The notes beneath the pieces are model-generated. The model was given only the letters and a program-made list of their open reading frames with translations, searched no databases and was not told the origin of the DNA. From Paenibacillus koleovorans NBRC 103111 (lineage in GTDB: Bacteria > Bacillota > Bacilli > Paenibacillales > NBRC-103111), in the NCBI RefSeq assembly GCF_004000845.1, contig NZ_BIMA01000070.1, positions 1 to 35,906 on the forward strand: a DNA stretch of 35,906 nt. The letters are read 5' to 3'. Made by a program: the position numbers and the translations under genes. Shown here one piece after another: positions 1-8,876 of the stretch; the first letter of the stretch is position 1; each line of letters begins with the position of its first letter.

Positions 1-708
1 GCCGCGCCCGCCGGCGACGACGCTGCGCGCGCCGTCGGCGACACCGCCGAGCAGCGCGAGCAGCTTGCCCGCCGCTTCGCGCGCCGCCGGCGGCAGCTCC
101 GCCGCGCGCGATGGCTGCAGCGCCTCGCGCAGCTGCGTCGACAGCTTATCCAGCTCCTGATGGAATGGAGCCCCGTGAATGACCTGCGCCAGCGCCCTTA
201 CCGTCCCCGCCGTCACCGGCAAATTGCGTTTCATCGCGACGATCGCCGCTTCCGTCCATTCGGCGCTGTTCGCGCCTTGCGGCATTTGCGCCACTACCGC
301 CTGCAGCTGTTGAGCGTTCCCCCGCGTGAGAGGCACCCCGAACTGCTGCATCAGCTTCAGCAGCTCGCGCGAAGCGGGCTGATCCTTGAGCCCGACATTT
401 TTCAGCACCTCGGTCAGTGTCGCCTCCGGGATCGGAGCGTCGCCGGACGTCATGGGCTTCAACACCACTTGCCCGCCTACCGAGTTCGGCTGGACTTGCA
501 TCAGCGTCACTTGACCTTGCTGCAGCGGAGCTTCCAGCTTCGCACGAACGTGCACGCCGTTGATGTTGACGAGCGCATCCGACTCCGAGAGGAGCTGCAG
601 CACCATCCCTTTGACAACTTGACCAACCTTCAGCTCCAGCGATTTCGGCTCTCCCGCCTGCGTCTCGCCCATCAGCCCCCGGATCAGCTGTCCGATCTGC
701 ATGTTCAT
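1..708 (-). CDS. YlqG-like protein, possible FliK-type (partial, C-terminus outside window)
   Basis: The frame is open from an ATG at 708 to the window edge (236 codons), so the C-terminus is missing. A GGAGGG ribosome site precedes the start. The protein begins MNMQIGQLIRGLMGE and has a short beta-rich segment near residues 25-75 (VGQVVKGMVLQLL, VNINGVHVRAKL), then a helical Gln/Leu-rich part and an Ala/Arg-rich stretch at the edge. It sits directly downstream of rnhB, which is the place of ylqG in Bacillus subtilis (rbgA-rnhB-ylqG-ylqH). Proteins at this locus in Paenibacillus are often labelled flagellar hook-length control-like, and I infer that only from context and composition. Its molecular function is unknown. 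Confidence 0.75.
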   Translation of the reverse strand, partial: MNMQIGQLIRGLMGETQAGEPKSLELKVGQVVKGMVLQLLSESDALVNINGVHVRAKLEAPLQQGQVTLMQVQPNSVGGQVVLKPMTSGDAPIPEATLTEVLKNVGLKDQPASRELLKLMQQFGVPLTRGNAQQLQAVVAQMPQGANSAEWTEAAIVAMKRNLPVTAGTVRALAQVIHGAPFHQELDKLSTQLREALQPSRAAELPPAAREAAGKLLALLGGVADGARSVVAGGRG

Positions 709-809
709 GGAAATCCCTCCGTTCCAGCGAACTAAACTTCTTTATCGTGTATATCGGTTTTCCCGGCGCCGTTCAGTACCCCGAAATTGTATAGCTTCGC
801 CAAAATCCG

Positions 810-1424
810 CTAGAACAGCTCCTGCTGCACGTTCAAAATGTTGCCCAGGAACGATTTCCGATGCATCGGCGTCGCTCCGTATTCCACGATCGCCTCGCGA
901 TGAACTTTGGTTGCATACCCTTTATGTACCGCAATCCCGTACTCCGGAAACTCCAAATCCCAAAATCGGCACTGGCGGTCCCGCGTTACTTTGGCGACGA
1001 TGGACGCTGCCGCAATCGACTGGCTTAGCGCATCTCCATGGATGACCGCCAGCTGCGCTATCGGACTGTCTACCTTCTCCGCATCGACCAGTAAATAGTC
1101 CGGCTGCACTTGCTCAGACGCCTGCTCCAGCGCCAGCTTCATCGCCCGTCTCGCCGCTTGCTTGATGTTGATCTGATCGATCGTAGCCGCATCCACATGA
1201 CCGATGCCGACGGCAATTGCATGCTTCATAATCACCTCATATAGCTCTTCGCGCCGCTTCTCGCTCAGCTTCTTGGAATCGTCGACTCCTTCCAGCTCCA
1301 GCCCTTCCGGCAAAATAACGGCCGCAGCCACAACATCGCCGAACAAACAACCGCGCCCGACTTCGTCAATGCCCGCAATTTGCCGAATGCCGCGTTCCCA
1401 CAGCCCTTTTTCGTACTCCAGCAT
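810..1424 (-). CDS. rnhB: Ribonuclease HII
   Basis: Endoribonuclease that removes RNA from RNA/DNA hybrids, including single ribonucleotides misinserted in DNA. The 204-residue length is normal. The N-terminal catalytic segment IAGIDEVGRG carries the first Asp/Glu pair near residues 20-21, and LLVDAEKV (near 112-119) supplies the next acidic site. SIAAASIVAKVTRDR is the family signature. The usual G-P-L-A-G-P-V after the first motif reads CLFGDV here, which keeps the fold-critical glycine but differs from the textbook consensus. The start is the ATG at 1424. The gene lies between rbgA and the ylqG-like gene, as in Bacillus. The gap from 1425 to 1618 holds no gene that I can see. Confidence 0.96.
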   Translation of the reverse strand: MLEYEKGLWERGIRQIAGIDEVGRGCLFGDVVAAAVILPEGLELEGVDDSKKLSEKRREELYEVIMKHAIAVGIGHVDAATIDQINIKQAARRAMKLALEQASEQVQPDYLLVDAEKVDSPIAQLAVIHGDALSQSIAAASIVAKVTRDRQCRFWDLEFPEYGIAVHKGYATKVHREAIVEYGATPMHRKSFLGNILNVQQELF

Positions 1425-1618
1425 ATGTAAACGTTCCCCGATTCTGCACTAATTCCCCCAAGGGGTATCCTCTCATTTTACCTCTATACCGCTAGTAAGG
1501 GAAGACGTTCACGCCCATGAAAAAAAGCACCGATCCAAGCGCTGTCCGCAGCAGATTGCTCTTCCCAAGAGCAATCGTCAACGAATCAACGCACCGAATC
1601 AGGTGCTTCCTGATTTTC

Positions 1619-2506
1619 CTACTTGCCCGTACTCGCCAGCATCGGGCGCTCCAGGCTAATACGGCCCAGCTTGCCGCCGCGAAGATCCCGGAGAATGAGC
1701 ATCGAAGCTTTCTCAAGATTGACGCTGCCTCCGCTCTGCAAGCAGCCTCTACGACGGCCGATTTGCTCCATCACATCCACGATCGGATCGGATTCCATAT
1801 CCGGCGAGTAAACCGGCACCGACTCCAGATCGAATCGTTCCTTCAGCTCGGATGGATATATCTCCAGCAAATACTTGATCGTATAAAACGCAACATCCTC
1901 GACACTCAGCAGCTGATCCTTGATCGAGCCGATGATCGCGAGCCGGTAGCCGACTTGCTGATCCTCGAACTTCGGCCACAGGATGCCCGGGGTATCAAGC
2001 AATTCCATCGAGCCGCCAGTCTTAATCCACTGCTGGCCTTTGGTGACGCCCGGCTTGTCTCCTGTAGCAGCGACGGCACGGCCGGCCATCCGGTTGATCA
2101 GCGTCGATTTGCCTACATTCGGAATCCCCACAATCAAGGCGCGAATGGCCCGCGGCTTCATCCCTTTGCGTATTTGCGCATCGATTTTTTCCTTCAGAAT
2201 GAGCTTCGCCCGCTCCGGAATTTCTTTCATCTGAAATCCAGTCAAAGCATCGATCGGCAGCGCATCGATTCCCTTCTCGGCAAAATATTGCACCCATTCC
2301 TTCGTAATCGCCGGGTCGGCCAAATCCGCTTTGTTCAGCAGCACCATCCTCGGCTTTTGGAGCAAAATATCGTCGATCATCGGATTGCGGCTCGATAGCG
2401 GAATTCTCGCATCCAGCAGCTCGATCGCGATGTCGATCAGCTTGAGCTTCTCTTGTATTTGACGTTTCGCCCGAGTCATATGACCCGGGAACCATTGTAT
2501 AGTCAT
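1619..2506 (-). CDS. rbgA: Ribosome biogenesis GTPase RbgA (YlqF)
   Basis: Circularly permuted GTPase needed for late assembly of the 50S subunit. The motifs run in the permuted order: G4 NKAD at residues 58-61, then G1 GIPNVGKS at 127-134, then G3 DTPG at 171-174. The N-terminus [11 protein letters not shown] is characteristic of YlqF. The C-terminal part (about 200-290) matches the RNA-binding ANTAR-like region and ends in [10 protein letters not shown]. The 295-residue length is slightly longer than the Bacillus protein. The ATG at 2506 follows a good GGAG site five bases upstream. It is followed by rnhB and preceded by lepB, so an export/ribosome-assembly cluster is preserved. Confidence 0.97.
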   Translation of the reverse strand: MTIQWFPGHMTRAKRQIQEKLKLIDIAIELLDARIPLSSRNPMIDDILLQKPRMVLLNKADLADPAITKEWVQYFAEKGIDALPIDALTGFQMKEIPERAKLILKEKIDAQIRKGMKPRAIRALIVGIPNVGKSTLINRMAGRAVAATGDKPGVTKGQQWIKTGGSMELLDTPGILWPKFEDQQVGYRLAIIGSIKDQLLSVEDVAFYTIKYLLEIYPSELKERFDLESVPVYSPDMESDPIVDVMEQIGRRRGCLQSGGSVNLEKASMLILRDLRGGKLGRISLERPMLASTGK

Positions 2507-2550
2507 CTTTCTCCTTCTGTCCGGTCCCGATGGACGCTACGTCCGAATCC

Positions 2551-3318
2551 TTAATGAATCCAGTGCAGCTCTCCTATGGGCCAGAAAATCAAATCGGCCC
2601 GTCCGACAACTTTGTCAAACGGAATGGCGTGAATGATCCGGCTATCGGAGCTGTTAGACCGGTTGTCACCCATCACGAATATAGACCCCTCCGGCACTAC
2701 CGTCTCTTGATAATTTCTGTCATTATAATTTTTTCCTGCTTGATGAGCTTTATCCACTGCTTCCTTCAAGTAAGGCTCATCGAGCAATTGTCCGTTAATA
2801 TACACGTTGTCACCTTGTACACGAATCGCTTCACCAGGCAGCGCAATAATGCGCTTAATGTAATCTTTATCCTCTGTTGCGTGGAAGACGACAACCTCTC
2901 CGCGCTTGGGCTCTCGAATATTGTACAATATTTTATTGACGATGATGCGTTCCTTATCCTGAAAATTCGGCTCCATCGACTCCCCGTCCACGATGAACGG
3001 AGCGAAAATGAACAGGCGGATCACATAGACAAGACCAAGTGCGATGAACAGCGCTTTCGCCCATTCCCACGCCTCATTCTTGGCTTTGCTCGGTTTGGCG
3101 CGTTTGGCCCCGGACTCGTCCCGTACCACGCCTTCCTCCAACTCGGCGGCTCCGCGCCGGCCGTCCAGCTCGTCATGCAGCGCCGCGTCCGGGTCTTCGG
3201 TTCGACTATCGCGATCTCGTTCTGAATGCTCGTATGCAGGCGGCTTCTCCTCGAGCGGCTCCGATCCGGGAGATGTCGGAGACTCCGGATTGCGCGGCTT
3301 GTTCGACTCGTTATCCAT
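2551..3318 (-). CDS. lepB: Signal peptidase I with long charged N-terminal tail
   Basis: Membrane-bound serine protease that cleaves signal peptides from exported proteins. From the ATG at 3318 (255 residues), the first ~80 residues are a hydrophilic, Pro/Glu/Arg-rich cytoplasmic tail. One membrane helix follows (about 84-107, ALFIALGLVYVIRLFIFAPF). The nucleophile is Ser114 in DGESMEPNF and the general base is Lys155 in DYIKRII. GDNRSNSSDSR (about 217-227) is the conserved box E. An in-frame GTG at 3321 is possible, but the AGGTGAG ribosome site fits the ATG better. The tail is much longer than in Bacillus SipS or SipT. A hairpin separates the gene from rplS upstream. Confidence 0.95.
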   Translation of the reverse strand: MDNESNKPRNPESPTSPGSEPLEEKPPAYEHSERDRDSRTEDPDAALHDELDGRRGAAELEEGVVRDESGAKRAKPSKAKNEAWEWAKALFIALGLVYVIRLFIFAPFIVDGESMEPNFQDKERIIVNKILYNIREPKRGEVVVFHATEDKDYIKRIIALPGEAIRVQGDNVYINGQLLDEPYLKEAVDKAHQAGKNYNDRNYQETVVPEGSIFVMGDNRSNSSDSRIIHAIPFDKVVGRADLIFWPIGELHWIH

Positions 3319-3376
3319 CACACACTCACCTTTCCCTTAAGCTCGCAACGCATTATGTACTTGAATCCAACTATAA

Positions 3377-3408
3377 GGAAAGCGGGCGACATCCGCAGCC
3401 CGCTTTCC
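3377..3408 (-). terminator. Hairpin between rplS and lepB, probable terminator or attenuator
   Basis: A perfect 11-bp inverted repeat (GGAAAGCGGGC with GCCCGCTTTCC) with a 10-nt loop lies 55 bp past the rplS stop. On the minus strand it is followed by TTATAGTT, a poor U-tract, so termination may be partial and lepB could receive read-through transcripts. Confidence 0.55.
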
Positions 3409-3462
3409 CCGTATAGGACACGAAAGGAGACTTGCAAAACAAGCCCCCCGTCCGTCTCTTTA

Positions 3463-3804
3463 TTATCGAATTTCTTTGATTCTGGCTGCTTTTCCGCGAA
3501 GTCCGCGCAAGTAGTACAGCTTGGCGCGACGCACTTTACCTCTGCGCGCTACCTCGATCTTCTCGATCTTAGGGGTGTGAAGCGGGAACGTTCTCTCAAC
3601 GCCGACGCCGTACGATACTTTACGCACCGTGAACGTTTCGCTGATGCCGCCGCCGCGACGGGAAATGACAACACCCTCAAACACCTGGATCCGCTCGCGG
3701 GAACCCTCGATAACTTTTACATGTACTTTCAAAGTATCGCCGGGACGAAAGCTTGGAAGATCTTTGCGGAGTTGCTCTTGCGTAATTTGTTGAACAAGAT
3801 TCAT
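3463..3804 (-). CDS. rplS: 50S ribosomal protein L19
   Basis: Structural protein of the 50S subunit at the 30S interface. The 113-residue protein shows the L19 core: [16 protein letters not shown] near residues 21-36, [12 protein letters not shown] and then [23 protein letters not shown]. The ATG at 3804 has a strong GGAGG site eight bases upstream. The leader of about 145 bases back to trmD is unusually long for this operon and contains hairpins (see the leader entry). A hairpin follows the gene before lepB. Confidence 0.98.
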   Translation of the reverse strand: MNLVQQITQEQLRKDLPSFRPGDTLKVHVKVIEGSRERIQVFEGVVISRRGGGISETFTVRKVSYGVGVERTFPLHTPKIEKIEVARRGKVRRAKLYYLRGLRGKAARIKEIR

Positions 3805-3809
3805 TGGGA

Positions 3810-3932
3810 CTTCCTCCTTCCACTCAGGTGTTCGTACACGTTCCAGAAGCGACTGAATCGCTTCGTCATCACGGGCAGCGGACCACCGGACTCATCAAAA
3901 CTGCAACAGATGAAATTTTACCACAATCGCTA
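3810..3932 (-). promoter_or_regulatory. Structured rplS leader, possible L19 leader element
   Basis: The space between trmD and rplS folds into local hairpins on the minus strand. One is a perfect 7-bp stem, GAAGCGA/TCGCTTC (3846-3864). A short GTGT/ACAC pair lies just before the ribosome site, and a GC-rich segment sits upstream around GGTGGTCCGCTGCC. Firmicutes are known to carry an L19 leader RNA at this position that controls ribosomal protein synthesis. The assignment rests on position and hairpins, not on a covariance match. A promoter-like TAAAAT lies near 3915. Confidence 0.4.
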
Positions 3933-3950
3933 GGCGTTTACAAGCCCCAG

Positions 3951-4709
3951 TTATTGCTGCTGCTGAGACGCTTGCCGTTCGCGTTCCAACCGATCCAACA
4001 GCTCTCTGTCTTGCTTGGATAGCTCCTGCCCTTCCAGCAAGTCCGGACGCCGCTTCCATGTGCGCTCCAGCGACTGCTGGCGGCGCCACTTCTCGATATT
4101 GGCATGGTGGCCGGAGATAAGCACATCGGGCACCGCCCAGCCGCGAAACTCAGCCGGTCGCGTGTACTGCGGGTACTCGAGCAGGCCGGTCGAGAATGAA
4201 TCCGTGACGGCCGACTGCTCGTTGCCGAGCACGCCGGGCAGCAGCCGGACTACGCTGTCGATGATCGCCATCGCCGGAATTTCGCCGCCGGTGAGCACAT
4301 AGTCGCCGATCGACACTTCATCCGTCACGAGGTGCTCGCGGATGCGCTCGTCGTAGCCTTCGTAGTGTCCGCAGATGAGGACGAGGTGCTTCTCGCCTGA
4401 CAACTCCTCCGCGAACCGCTGATCGTACCGGCGGCCCTGCGGACAGAGCAGCAGCACGCGAGGCCTCGCGCCATCCTCAGGCGGCTCCAGTGCCTCGACG
4501 GCCCGAAAGATCGGATCCGGCTTGAGCACCATGCCGCCTCCCCCGCCGTACGGGTAATCATCGACCGTATTATGCTTGTTCTCGGCATAATCCCGGAAGT
4601 TGACCGCCTGCAGCCGGACGAGCTCCTTCTCCCTCGCTTTCCCGAGAATGCTCGCCTGGAACACCGATTCGAACATTTCCGGGAACAGCGTCAGCACGTC
4701 GATTCTCAT
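3951..4709 (-). CDS. trmD: tRNA (guanine37-N1)-methyltransferase
   Basis: SPOUT-family enzyme that methylates G37 of tRNAs reading CNN codons and so prevents +1 frameshifting. The protein is 252 residues and opens [14 protein letters not shown]. The trefoil-knot SAM site is visible as [13 protein letters not shown] (about 110-122) and [11 protein letters not shown] (about 132-142). The catalytic region [17 protein letters not shown] is near residue 45. The C-terminus is rich in Gln. The ATG at 4709 overlaps the rimM stop by four bases, a sign of translational coupling. Confidence 0.98.
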   Translation of the reverse strand: MRIDVLTLFPEMFESVFQASILGKAREKELVRLQAVNFRDYAENKHNTVDDYPYGGGGGMVLKPDPIFRAVEALEPPEDGARPRVLLLCPQGRRYDQRFAEELSGEKHLVLICGHYEGYDERIREHLVTDEVSIGDYVLTGGEIPAMAIIDSVVRLLPGVLGNEQSAVTDSFSTGLLEYPQYTRPAEFRGWAVPDVLISGHHANIEKWRRQQSLERTWKRRPDLLEGQELSKQDRELLDRLERERQASQQQQ

Positions 4710-5227
4710 CCGAGCAGTCCTTCCATCAAATGCACGGTCACTTGCTTCTCTTGGACATCGACGTTCAAGATAACCTCATCGATGACCGGGAGGAGCAGCG
4801 GCTTGCCGTTCGGACGGTCGACGACCCAGACGTGATTCGCCCCGGGGGACAAAATCTCGGAAATCGTACCAAGCTCCGCCCCCTCGTCGCTCACAACGCG
4901 GCAGCCGACGATCTCGTGGTAGTAATACTCGTCCTCTTCAAGGTCGGATAGCTGCTCTTCGTTGATCTTGAGCCGCCAGCCTTTATATTTCTCCACATCG
5001 TTGATATTGTCGTAAGACTTCAGCTTGATGATGTAGACGTTCTTATGTACACGCGCCGATTCCACTTCTACGGGGATCGTCGTCCGATCGCCTTCATCCG
5101 TCAGCGTCAACCGGCTTCCCTTGGCGAACCGCTCTTCGGGAAAATCGGTCTGCGGGACGATCTTCAGCTCACCGCGTATGCCATGGGTATTGGCGACAAT
5201 GCCTACGTTGAACCATCGTTTGTTCAT
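4706..5227 (-). CDS. rimM: Ribosome maturation factor RimM
   Basis: Binds S19 and helps 30S subunit assembly. The 173-residue protein has the N-terminal RimM barrel ([16 protein letters not shown], about 8-23) and a C-terminal PRC barrel ([20 protein letters not shown], about 101-120). A GGAGG site lies six bases before the ATG at 5227. It overlaps trmD by four bases. In Bacillus subtilis ylqD lies between khpA and rimM, but here that position holds only a 116-bp gap with a hairpin. Confidence 0.97.
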   Translation of the reverse strand: MNKRWFNVGIVANTHGIRGELKIVPQTDFPEERFAKGSRLTLTDEGDRTTIPVEVESARVHKNVYIIKLKSYDNINDVEKYKGWRLKINEEQLSDLEEDEYYYHEIVGCRVVSDEGAELGTISEILSPGANHVWVVDRPNGKPLLLPVIDEVILNVDVQEKQVTVHLMEGLLG

Positions 5228-5250
5228 GGCAACCTCCGCCTAAATGTCAG

Positions 5251-5287
5251 AAAAAGGGCTAGGCGCATCTGCATGTTCCTAACCCTT
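5251..5287 (-). terminator. Hairpin between khpA and rimM
   Basis: On the minus strand AAGGGTTAGG pairs with CCTAGCCCTT (10 bp, one G-U), with a 14-nt loop followed directly by TTT. It lies 56-93 bp after khpA and 24 bp before the rimM start. This looks like a weak terminator or attenuator inside the rpsP-khpA-rimM-trmD run, and may lower expression of rimM and trmD relative to rpsP. Confidence 0.55.
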
Positions 5288-5343
5288 CTCTGTTAAGTTT
5301 GTGTGTCCGGCCGGGTCTATATGCGCCTCGAATCGCCCTGTAA

Positions 5344-5574
5344 TCAGGAAACGATTTCTAGCGAAACCCGCTTCGGTTCCTTGACTGCGGCCGAGGTGAC
5401 GACGGTCCGAATCGCCTTCGCGATCCGGCCCTGCTTGCCTATGACTTTGCCCACGTCGGACGGGTGCACAGCCAACCGGTAAGTAATCTCGTCCTTCTCT
5501 TCCACTTCGCTCACGACAACATCTTCGGGATGATCCACCAAAGCCTTAGCCAAAACGGTGATAAGGTCCTTCAT
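5344..5574 (-). CDS. khpA: KH-domain RNA-binding protein KhpA (YlqC)
   Basis: Small single-KH protein (76 residues). In Gram-positive bacteria it pairs with KhpB and affects RNA levels and cell elongation. The GXXG loop is visible as VGKVIGKQGRIAKAIRTVV (about 42-60), where GKQG contacts RNA. The start is the ATG at 5574 with GGAGG upstream. It follows rpsP with a 24-bp gap, as in most Firmicutes. Confidence 0.95.
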   Translation of the reverse strand: MKDLITVLAKALVDHPEDVVVSEVEEKDEITYRLAVHPSDVGKVIGKQGRIAKAIRTVVTSAAVKEPKRVSLEIVS

Positions 5575-5598
5575 GACGATACCTCCGAATCAGAAAAA

Positions 5599-5871
5599 TT
5601 ACTTCTGGAGTTTGCTCTCGTGGAACTTAGTCATGATGCCGGCTTTGCTGAACAGGTTCCGCACGGTATCGGACGCTTGCGCGCCGGTTTGCAGCCACTT
5701 CAGAGCTTTCTCTTCATCCAGAGAAACAACTGCTGGTGTAGCAACCGGGTTGTATGTGCCGATTTCTTCGATAAACCGTCCGTCACGCGGAGAACGGGAA
5801 TCGGATACGACTACGCGATAGAAAGGAGCTTTGTGAGCGCCCATACGCTTCAAACGAATACGAACTGCCAT
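5599..5871 (-). CDS. rpsP: 30S ribosomal protein S16
   Basis: 30S assembly and structural protein, 90 residues from [12 protein letters not shown] chose the ATG at 5871: the upstream in-frame GTG at 5883 lies inside the GGAGGTG ribosome site. [22 protein letters not shown] (about 22-43 in pieces) is the family core. It lies between ffh and khpA. Confidence 0.98.
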   Translation of the reverse strand: MAVRIRLKRMGAHKAPFYRVVVSDSRSPRDGRFIEEIGTYNPVATPAVVSLDEEKALKWLQTGAQASDTVRNLFSKAGIMTKFHESKLQK

Positions 5872-5935
5872 CTTGAAATTCACCTCCCTTGCAAAATGTC
5901 AAACGATTATCGCATGCCGATCAAGCCGACTTCGG

Positions 5936-7318
5936 TTAGCCGAAAGGAAACTTGAACCCTTTGCCGCCGCCGAGCTTGTTCTTCATGCCTTTCATACCGC
6001 CCTTCGGGCCTTTGGGACCCATCATGGACGAGAATTGCTTCATCATCTTGCGCATGTCGTCGAACTGCTTGATCAGCCGGTTCACTTCCTGCAGCGATGT
6101 TCCGCTGCCGCTTGCGATCCGTTTGCGGCGGCTGGCGTTCAAAATTTCCGGCTTCTGCTTCTCTTCCTTGGTCATCGACTTGACGATCGCCACAACGCGG
6201 CCCATCTGCTTGTCGTCGACCTTGAGATCCTTCATGCCCTTCATCTTGTTCGCGCCGGGCAGCATATCGAGCAGCTGGTCGATCGGTCCGAGCTTCTTCA
6301 CCTGCTCCATCTGCTCGAGGAAATCCTCGAAGGTGAATTCGGCGGTGCGCATCTTGCGCTCCATCTCGGCCGCCTTCTCCTTGTCGATGTTCGTCTGCGC
6401 TTTCTCGATCAGGCTGAGCATATCGCCCATGCCGAGAATCCGAGAAGCCATCCGATCCGGGTAAAACGGCTCCAGCGCATCGATCTTCTCTCCGAGCGTG
6501 GCGAACTTGATCGGGCAGCCGGTGACGGCCTTGACCGATAATGCGGCACCGCCTCGAGTATCGCTGTCGAGCTTCGTCAGCACGACGCCGGTCAGCGTCA
6601 GCCGCTCGTTGAAGCTCTGCGCGACGTTCGCGGACTCTTGACCGGTCATGGCGTCGACCACAAGCAGAATCTCATCCGGCTCGGTCGTCTTCTGGATATT
6701 GCCGAGCTCATCCATCAGCTGCTCGTCGATGTGCAAGCGGCCGGCCGTATCGAGAATGACATAGTCGTTGCCGTTCGTCTTGGCATGCTCGACCGCCTGA
6801 CGGGCGATCTCGACCGGGCTTGTCTGGTCGCCGAGCGTGAACACCGGCACCTTGAGCTGATCGCCGAGCACCTGCAGCTGCTTGATCGCCGCAGGCCGGT
6901 AAATGTCGCCCGCTACGAGCAGAGGCCGGTGGTTCTGTTTCTGGAGGAGCTTGGCGAGCTTGGCGGAGGAGGTCGTTTTCCCCGCCCCTTGCAAGCCGAC
7001 CATCATGATCACCGTCGGCGGTTTGTTCGCGCGCGCGAGCTTGCTCTGCGTGCCGCCCATCAGCGCCGTCAGTTCCTTGTTCACGATGTCGATGACGAGC
7101 ATCCCGGGGGTGAAGCTCTTGAGCACCTCTTGCCCGATCGCTTTCTCCTTCACCTTGGCCACGAACTCTTTGACGACCTTGAAGTTGACGTCGGCTTCCA
7201 GCAGAGCGAGCCGCACTTCGCGCATCGCTTCGGTGACATCGTCCTCCGTCAGCTTGCCCTTGTTGCGAAGCTTGCTGAATACGCTCTGCAGCCGGTTCGA
7301 TAATCCTTCGAACGCCAT
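5936..7318 (-). CDS. ffh: Signal recognition particle protein Ffh (SRP54)
   Basis: GTPase that binds SRP RNA and signal sequences and delivers ribosomes to FtsY at the membrane. The 460 residues start at MAFEGLSNRL: the ATG at 7318 has GGGGGTG just upstream, and the 11-codon extension of the frame is not supported. NG domain: P-loop GLQGAGKTT at about 108-116, DTAGRLHID near 190, TKLDSDTRGG near 247. The Met-rich M domain (about 300-450) holds the SRP RNA-binding stretch RRKRIASGSGTS and many Met residues for signal-peptide binding. It is encoded right after ylxM, and its receptor gene ftsY lies about 0.5 kb further upstream. Confidence 0.98.
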   Translation of the reverse strand: MAFEGLSNRLQSVFSKLRNKGKLTEDDVTEAMREVRLALLEADVNFKVVKEFVAKVKEKAIGQEVLKSFTPGMLVIDIVNKELTALMGGTQSKLARANKPPTVIMMVGLQGAGKTTSSAKLAKLLQKQNHRPLLVAGDIYRPAAIKQLQVLGDQLKVPVFTLGDQTSPVEIARQAVEHAKTNGNDYVILDTAGRLHIDEQLMDELGNIQKTTEPDEILLVVDAMTGQESANVAQSFNERLTLTGVVLTKLDSDTRGGAALSVKAVTGCPIKFATLGEKIDALEPFYPDRMASRILGMGDMLSLIEKAQTNIDKEKAAEMERKMRTAEFTFEDFLEQMEQVKKLGPIDQLLDMLPGANKMKGMKDLKVDDKQMGRVVAIVKSMTKEEKQKPEILNASRRKRIASGSGTSLQEVNRLIKQFDDMRKMMKQFSSMMGPKGPKGGMKGMKNKLGGGKGFKFPFG

Positions 7319-7366
7319 ATTCACACCCCCATTCCCTTCCGGGAATCTCACGGATCCATTCGAGAT

Positions 7367-7717
7367 TCAATCTATGCTATATATACGTTGGACCAAGTCT
7401 TTGATTGCATTCTTCATTCGTTCCGAATCGCCTTCCAGCAGCGACTCGAGCTGCGAGATCAGCTTCCCGCGCTCCTCGTGCTTGGCGAGCAGCTCCAGCT
7501 TCGTCTCCAGCTCCTCAAGCGTAATCTCAGCCCGCTTGATATGCTCGTACACAGCCTGGCGGCTAATTTCGAACTCGCTTGCAATCTCGCCGAGCGAGAA
7601 ATCCTCGTGGAAATAATAAGAAAGAAACGTGCGCTGCTTGTCGGTCAACAGCCGGCCGTAAAAGTCAAACAGCAAGTTGATGCGGTTCGTCTTGGCGAGC
7701 AGCCGTTCTTCGGACAT
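7367..7717 (-). CDS. ylxM: YlxM, helix-turn-helix partner of the SRP operon
   Basis: A 116-residue protein of the UPF0122 family. It looks like sigma-70 region 4: [31 protein letters not shown] (about 45-75, in pieces) is a clear helix-turn-helix. In streptococci the homologue modulates SRP activity; whether it binds DNA is unsettled. The start is an ATG at 7717 with GGAGG eight bases upstream. It is the first gene after a consensus sigma-A promoter and is followed by ffh with a 48-bp gap. Confidence 0.93.
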   Translation of the reverse strand: MSEERLLAKTNRINLLFDFYGRLLTDKQRTFLSYYFHEDFSLGEIASEFEISRQAVYEHIKRAEITLEELETKLELLAKHEERGKLISQLESLLEGDSERMKNAIKDLVQRIYSID

Positions 7718-7777
7718 CGGCGCTTCCTCCTAATACTCTGTCAAGGAAAATACCTTTACAACAAAATCAACTTCCCT

Positions 7778-7806
7778 ATCATACTGAAAGTCGATGTCGA
7801 TGTCAA
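7778..7806 (-). promoter_or_regulatory. Sigma-A promoter for ylxM-ffh-rpsP operon
   Basis: Minus-strand TTGACA (7806-7801), a 17-nt spacer and TATGAT (7783-7778). The -35 is consensus and the -10 has five of six bases. It lies 61-89 bp upstream of ylxM, in the gap after ftsY. It also marks where the SMC-FtsY transcription unit likely ends. Confidence 0.8.
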
Positions 7807-7835
7807 GTAAAATACATTGACACGTTTCCCCGGTC

Positions 7836-8837
7836 TTATTCGGCTGATTGGTCCTGCCCTTCGCTCGAGGCAATCAATCCGGAGAACAAGGCATGCACAA
7901 ACTGCTCGGAATCGAAGTCCTGCAGATCGTCCATCTTCTCGCCGAGTCCGACTAGCTTGACGGGCAAATCCAGCTCCTGGCGGATGGCGATGACGATGCC
8001 GCCCTTCGCCGTACTGTCGAGCTTCGTCAGAACAAGTCCGGTTACGCCGGTTTTCTCGCCGAACATCTTAGCTTGATTGAGCGCGTTTTGCCCGGTGTTC
8101 GCGTCGATGACGAGCAGTACCTCGTGCGGAGCTCCTGGGATTTCCCGGCCGATGACGCGGTAAATTTTATTCAGCTCGTCCATCAGGTTCGACTTCGTCT
8201 GCAGCCGGCCCGCCGTATCGCAGATCAGAATGTCCGCCTTGCGCGTCTTGGCCGCCTGGATCGCGTCGAACATCACGGCCGCCGGATCGGAGCCCGGCTG
8301 CTGCTTGATGACGTCGACGCCGACGCGTTTGCCCCAGATCTCGAGCTGATCGATGGCCGCGGCGCGGAACGTGTCCCCTGCAGCAAGCAGGACGTCCAAC
8401 CCTTGCTGTTTGTAGCGGTGCGCCAGCTTGCCGATCGTCGTCGTCTTGCCTACGCCGTTCACGCCGACGACGAGAATGACTGTCAGTCCGCTCTCGGCGC
8501 GGGCGATGCCGGTGTTCTGCTCGCTCTTCAGCAGCCCGACCAGCTTCTCCGACAAGATCGGCTGCAGCTCCGCCGCCTGCTCGATCTTGCGCTTGCGCAC
8601 TTCCGCGCGAAGCTCATCGATCAGCTTGACGACCGTGTTGATGCCGACATCGGCGCCGATCAATATTTCCTCGAGCTCCTCATAGAACTCCTCGTCGATT
8701 TTTTTGCGCCGCAGGATGAGATCCTCGACCCTTTCTACGAACGCGCTCCGCGTCTTGGACAGCCCTTCCTTGAACTTCTGCGTCACCGCTTCCGTTTTGC
8801 CGGCAATGCTGTCGACCAGCTTTTTGAAAAAGCTCAT
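7836..8837 (-). CDS. ftsY: Signal recognition particle receptor FtsY
   Basis: Membrane-associated GTPase that docks the SRP-ribosome complex. The 333-residue length is like Bacillus FtsY, without the long acidic A domain of Escherichia coli. P-loop GVNGVGKTT at 125-133, [16 protein letters not shown] near 208-223, [10 protein letters not shown] near 269-278. The N-terminus [10 protein letters not shown] may form the membrane-targeting amphipathic helix. The ATG at 8837 has GGAGG nine bases upstream. It follows smc by 39 bp, so smc and ftsY are probably cotranscribed. Confidence 0.98.
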   Translation of the reverse strand: MSFFKKLVDSIAGKTEAVTQKFKEGLSKTRSAFVERVEDLILRRKKIDEEFYEELEEILIGADVGINTVVKLIDELRAEVRKRKIEQAAELQPILSEKLVGLLKSEQNTGIARAESGLTVILVVGVNGVGKTTTIGKLAHRYKQQGLDVLLAAGDTFRAAAIDQLEIWGKRVGVDVIKQQPGSDPAAVMFDAIQAAKTRKADILICDTAGRLQTKSNLMDELNKIYRVIGREIPGAPHEVLLVIDANTGQNALNQAKMFGEKTGVTGLVLTKLDSTAKGGIVIAIRQELDLPVKLVGLGEKMDDLQDFDSEQFVHALFSGLIASSEGQDQSAE

Positions 8838-8876
8838 CTTGCTTATCCTCCGTCTCTATCGCAACTGTCTCATTTC

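Noticed and set aside
160-735. Plus-strand frame over the ylqG-like gene
   Set aside because: Arg-rich shadow of a minus-strand gene with a proper start and ribosome site.
1492-1716. Minus-strand 74-codon frame between rbgA and rnhB
   Set aside because: Mostly overlaps the 3' end of rbgA in another frame; no ribosome site or family.
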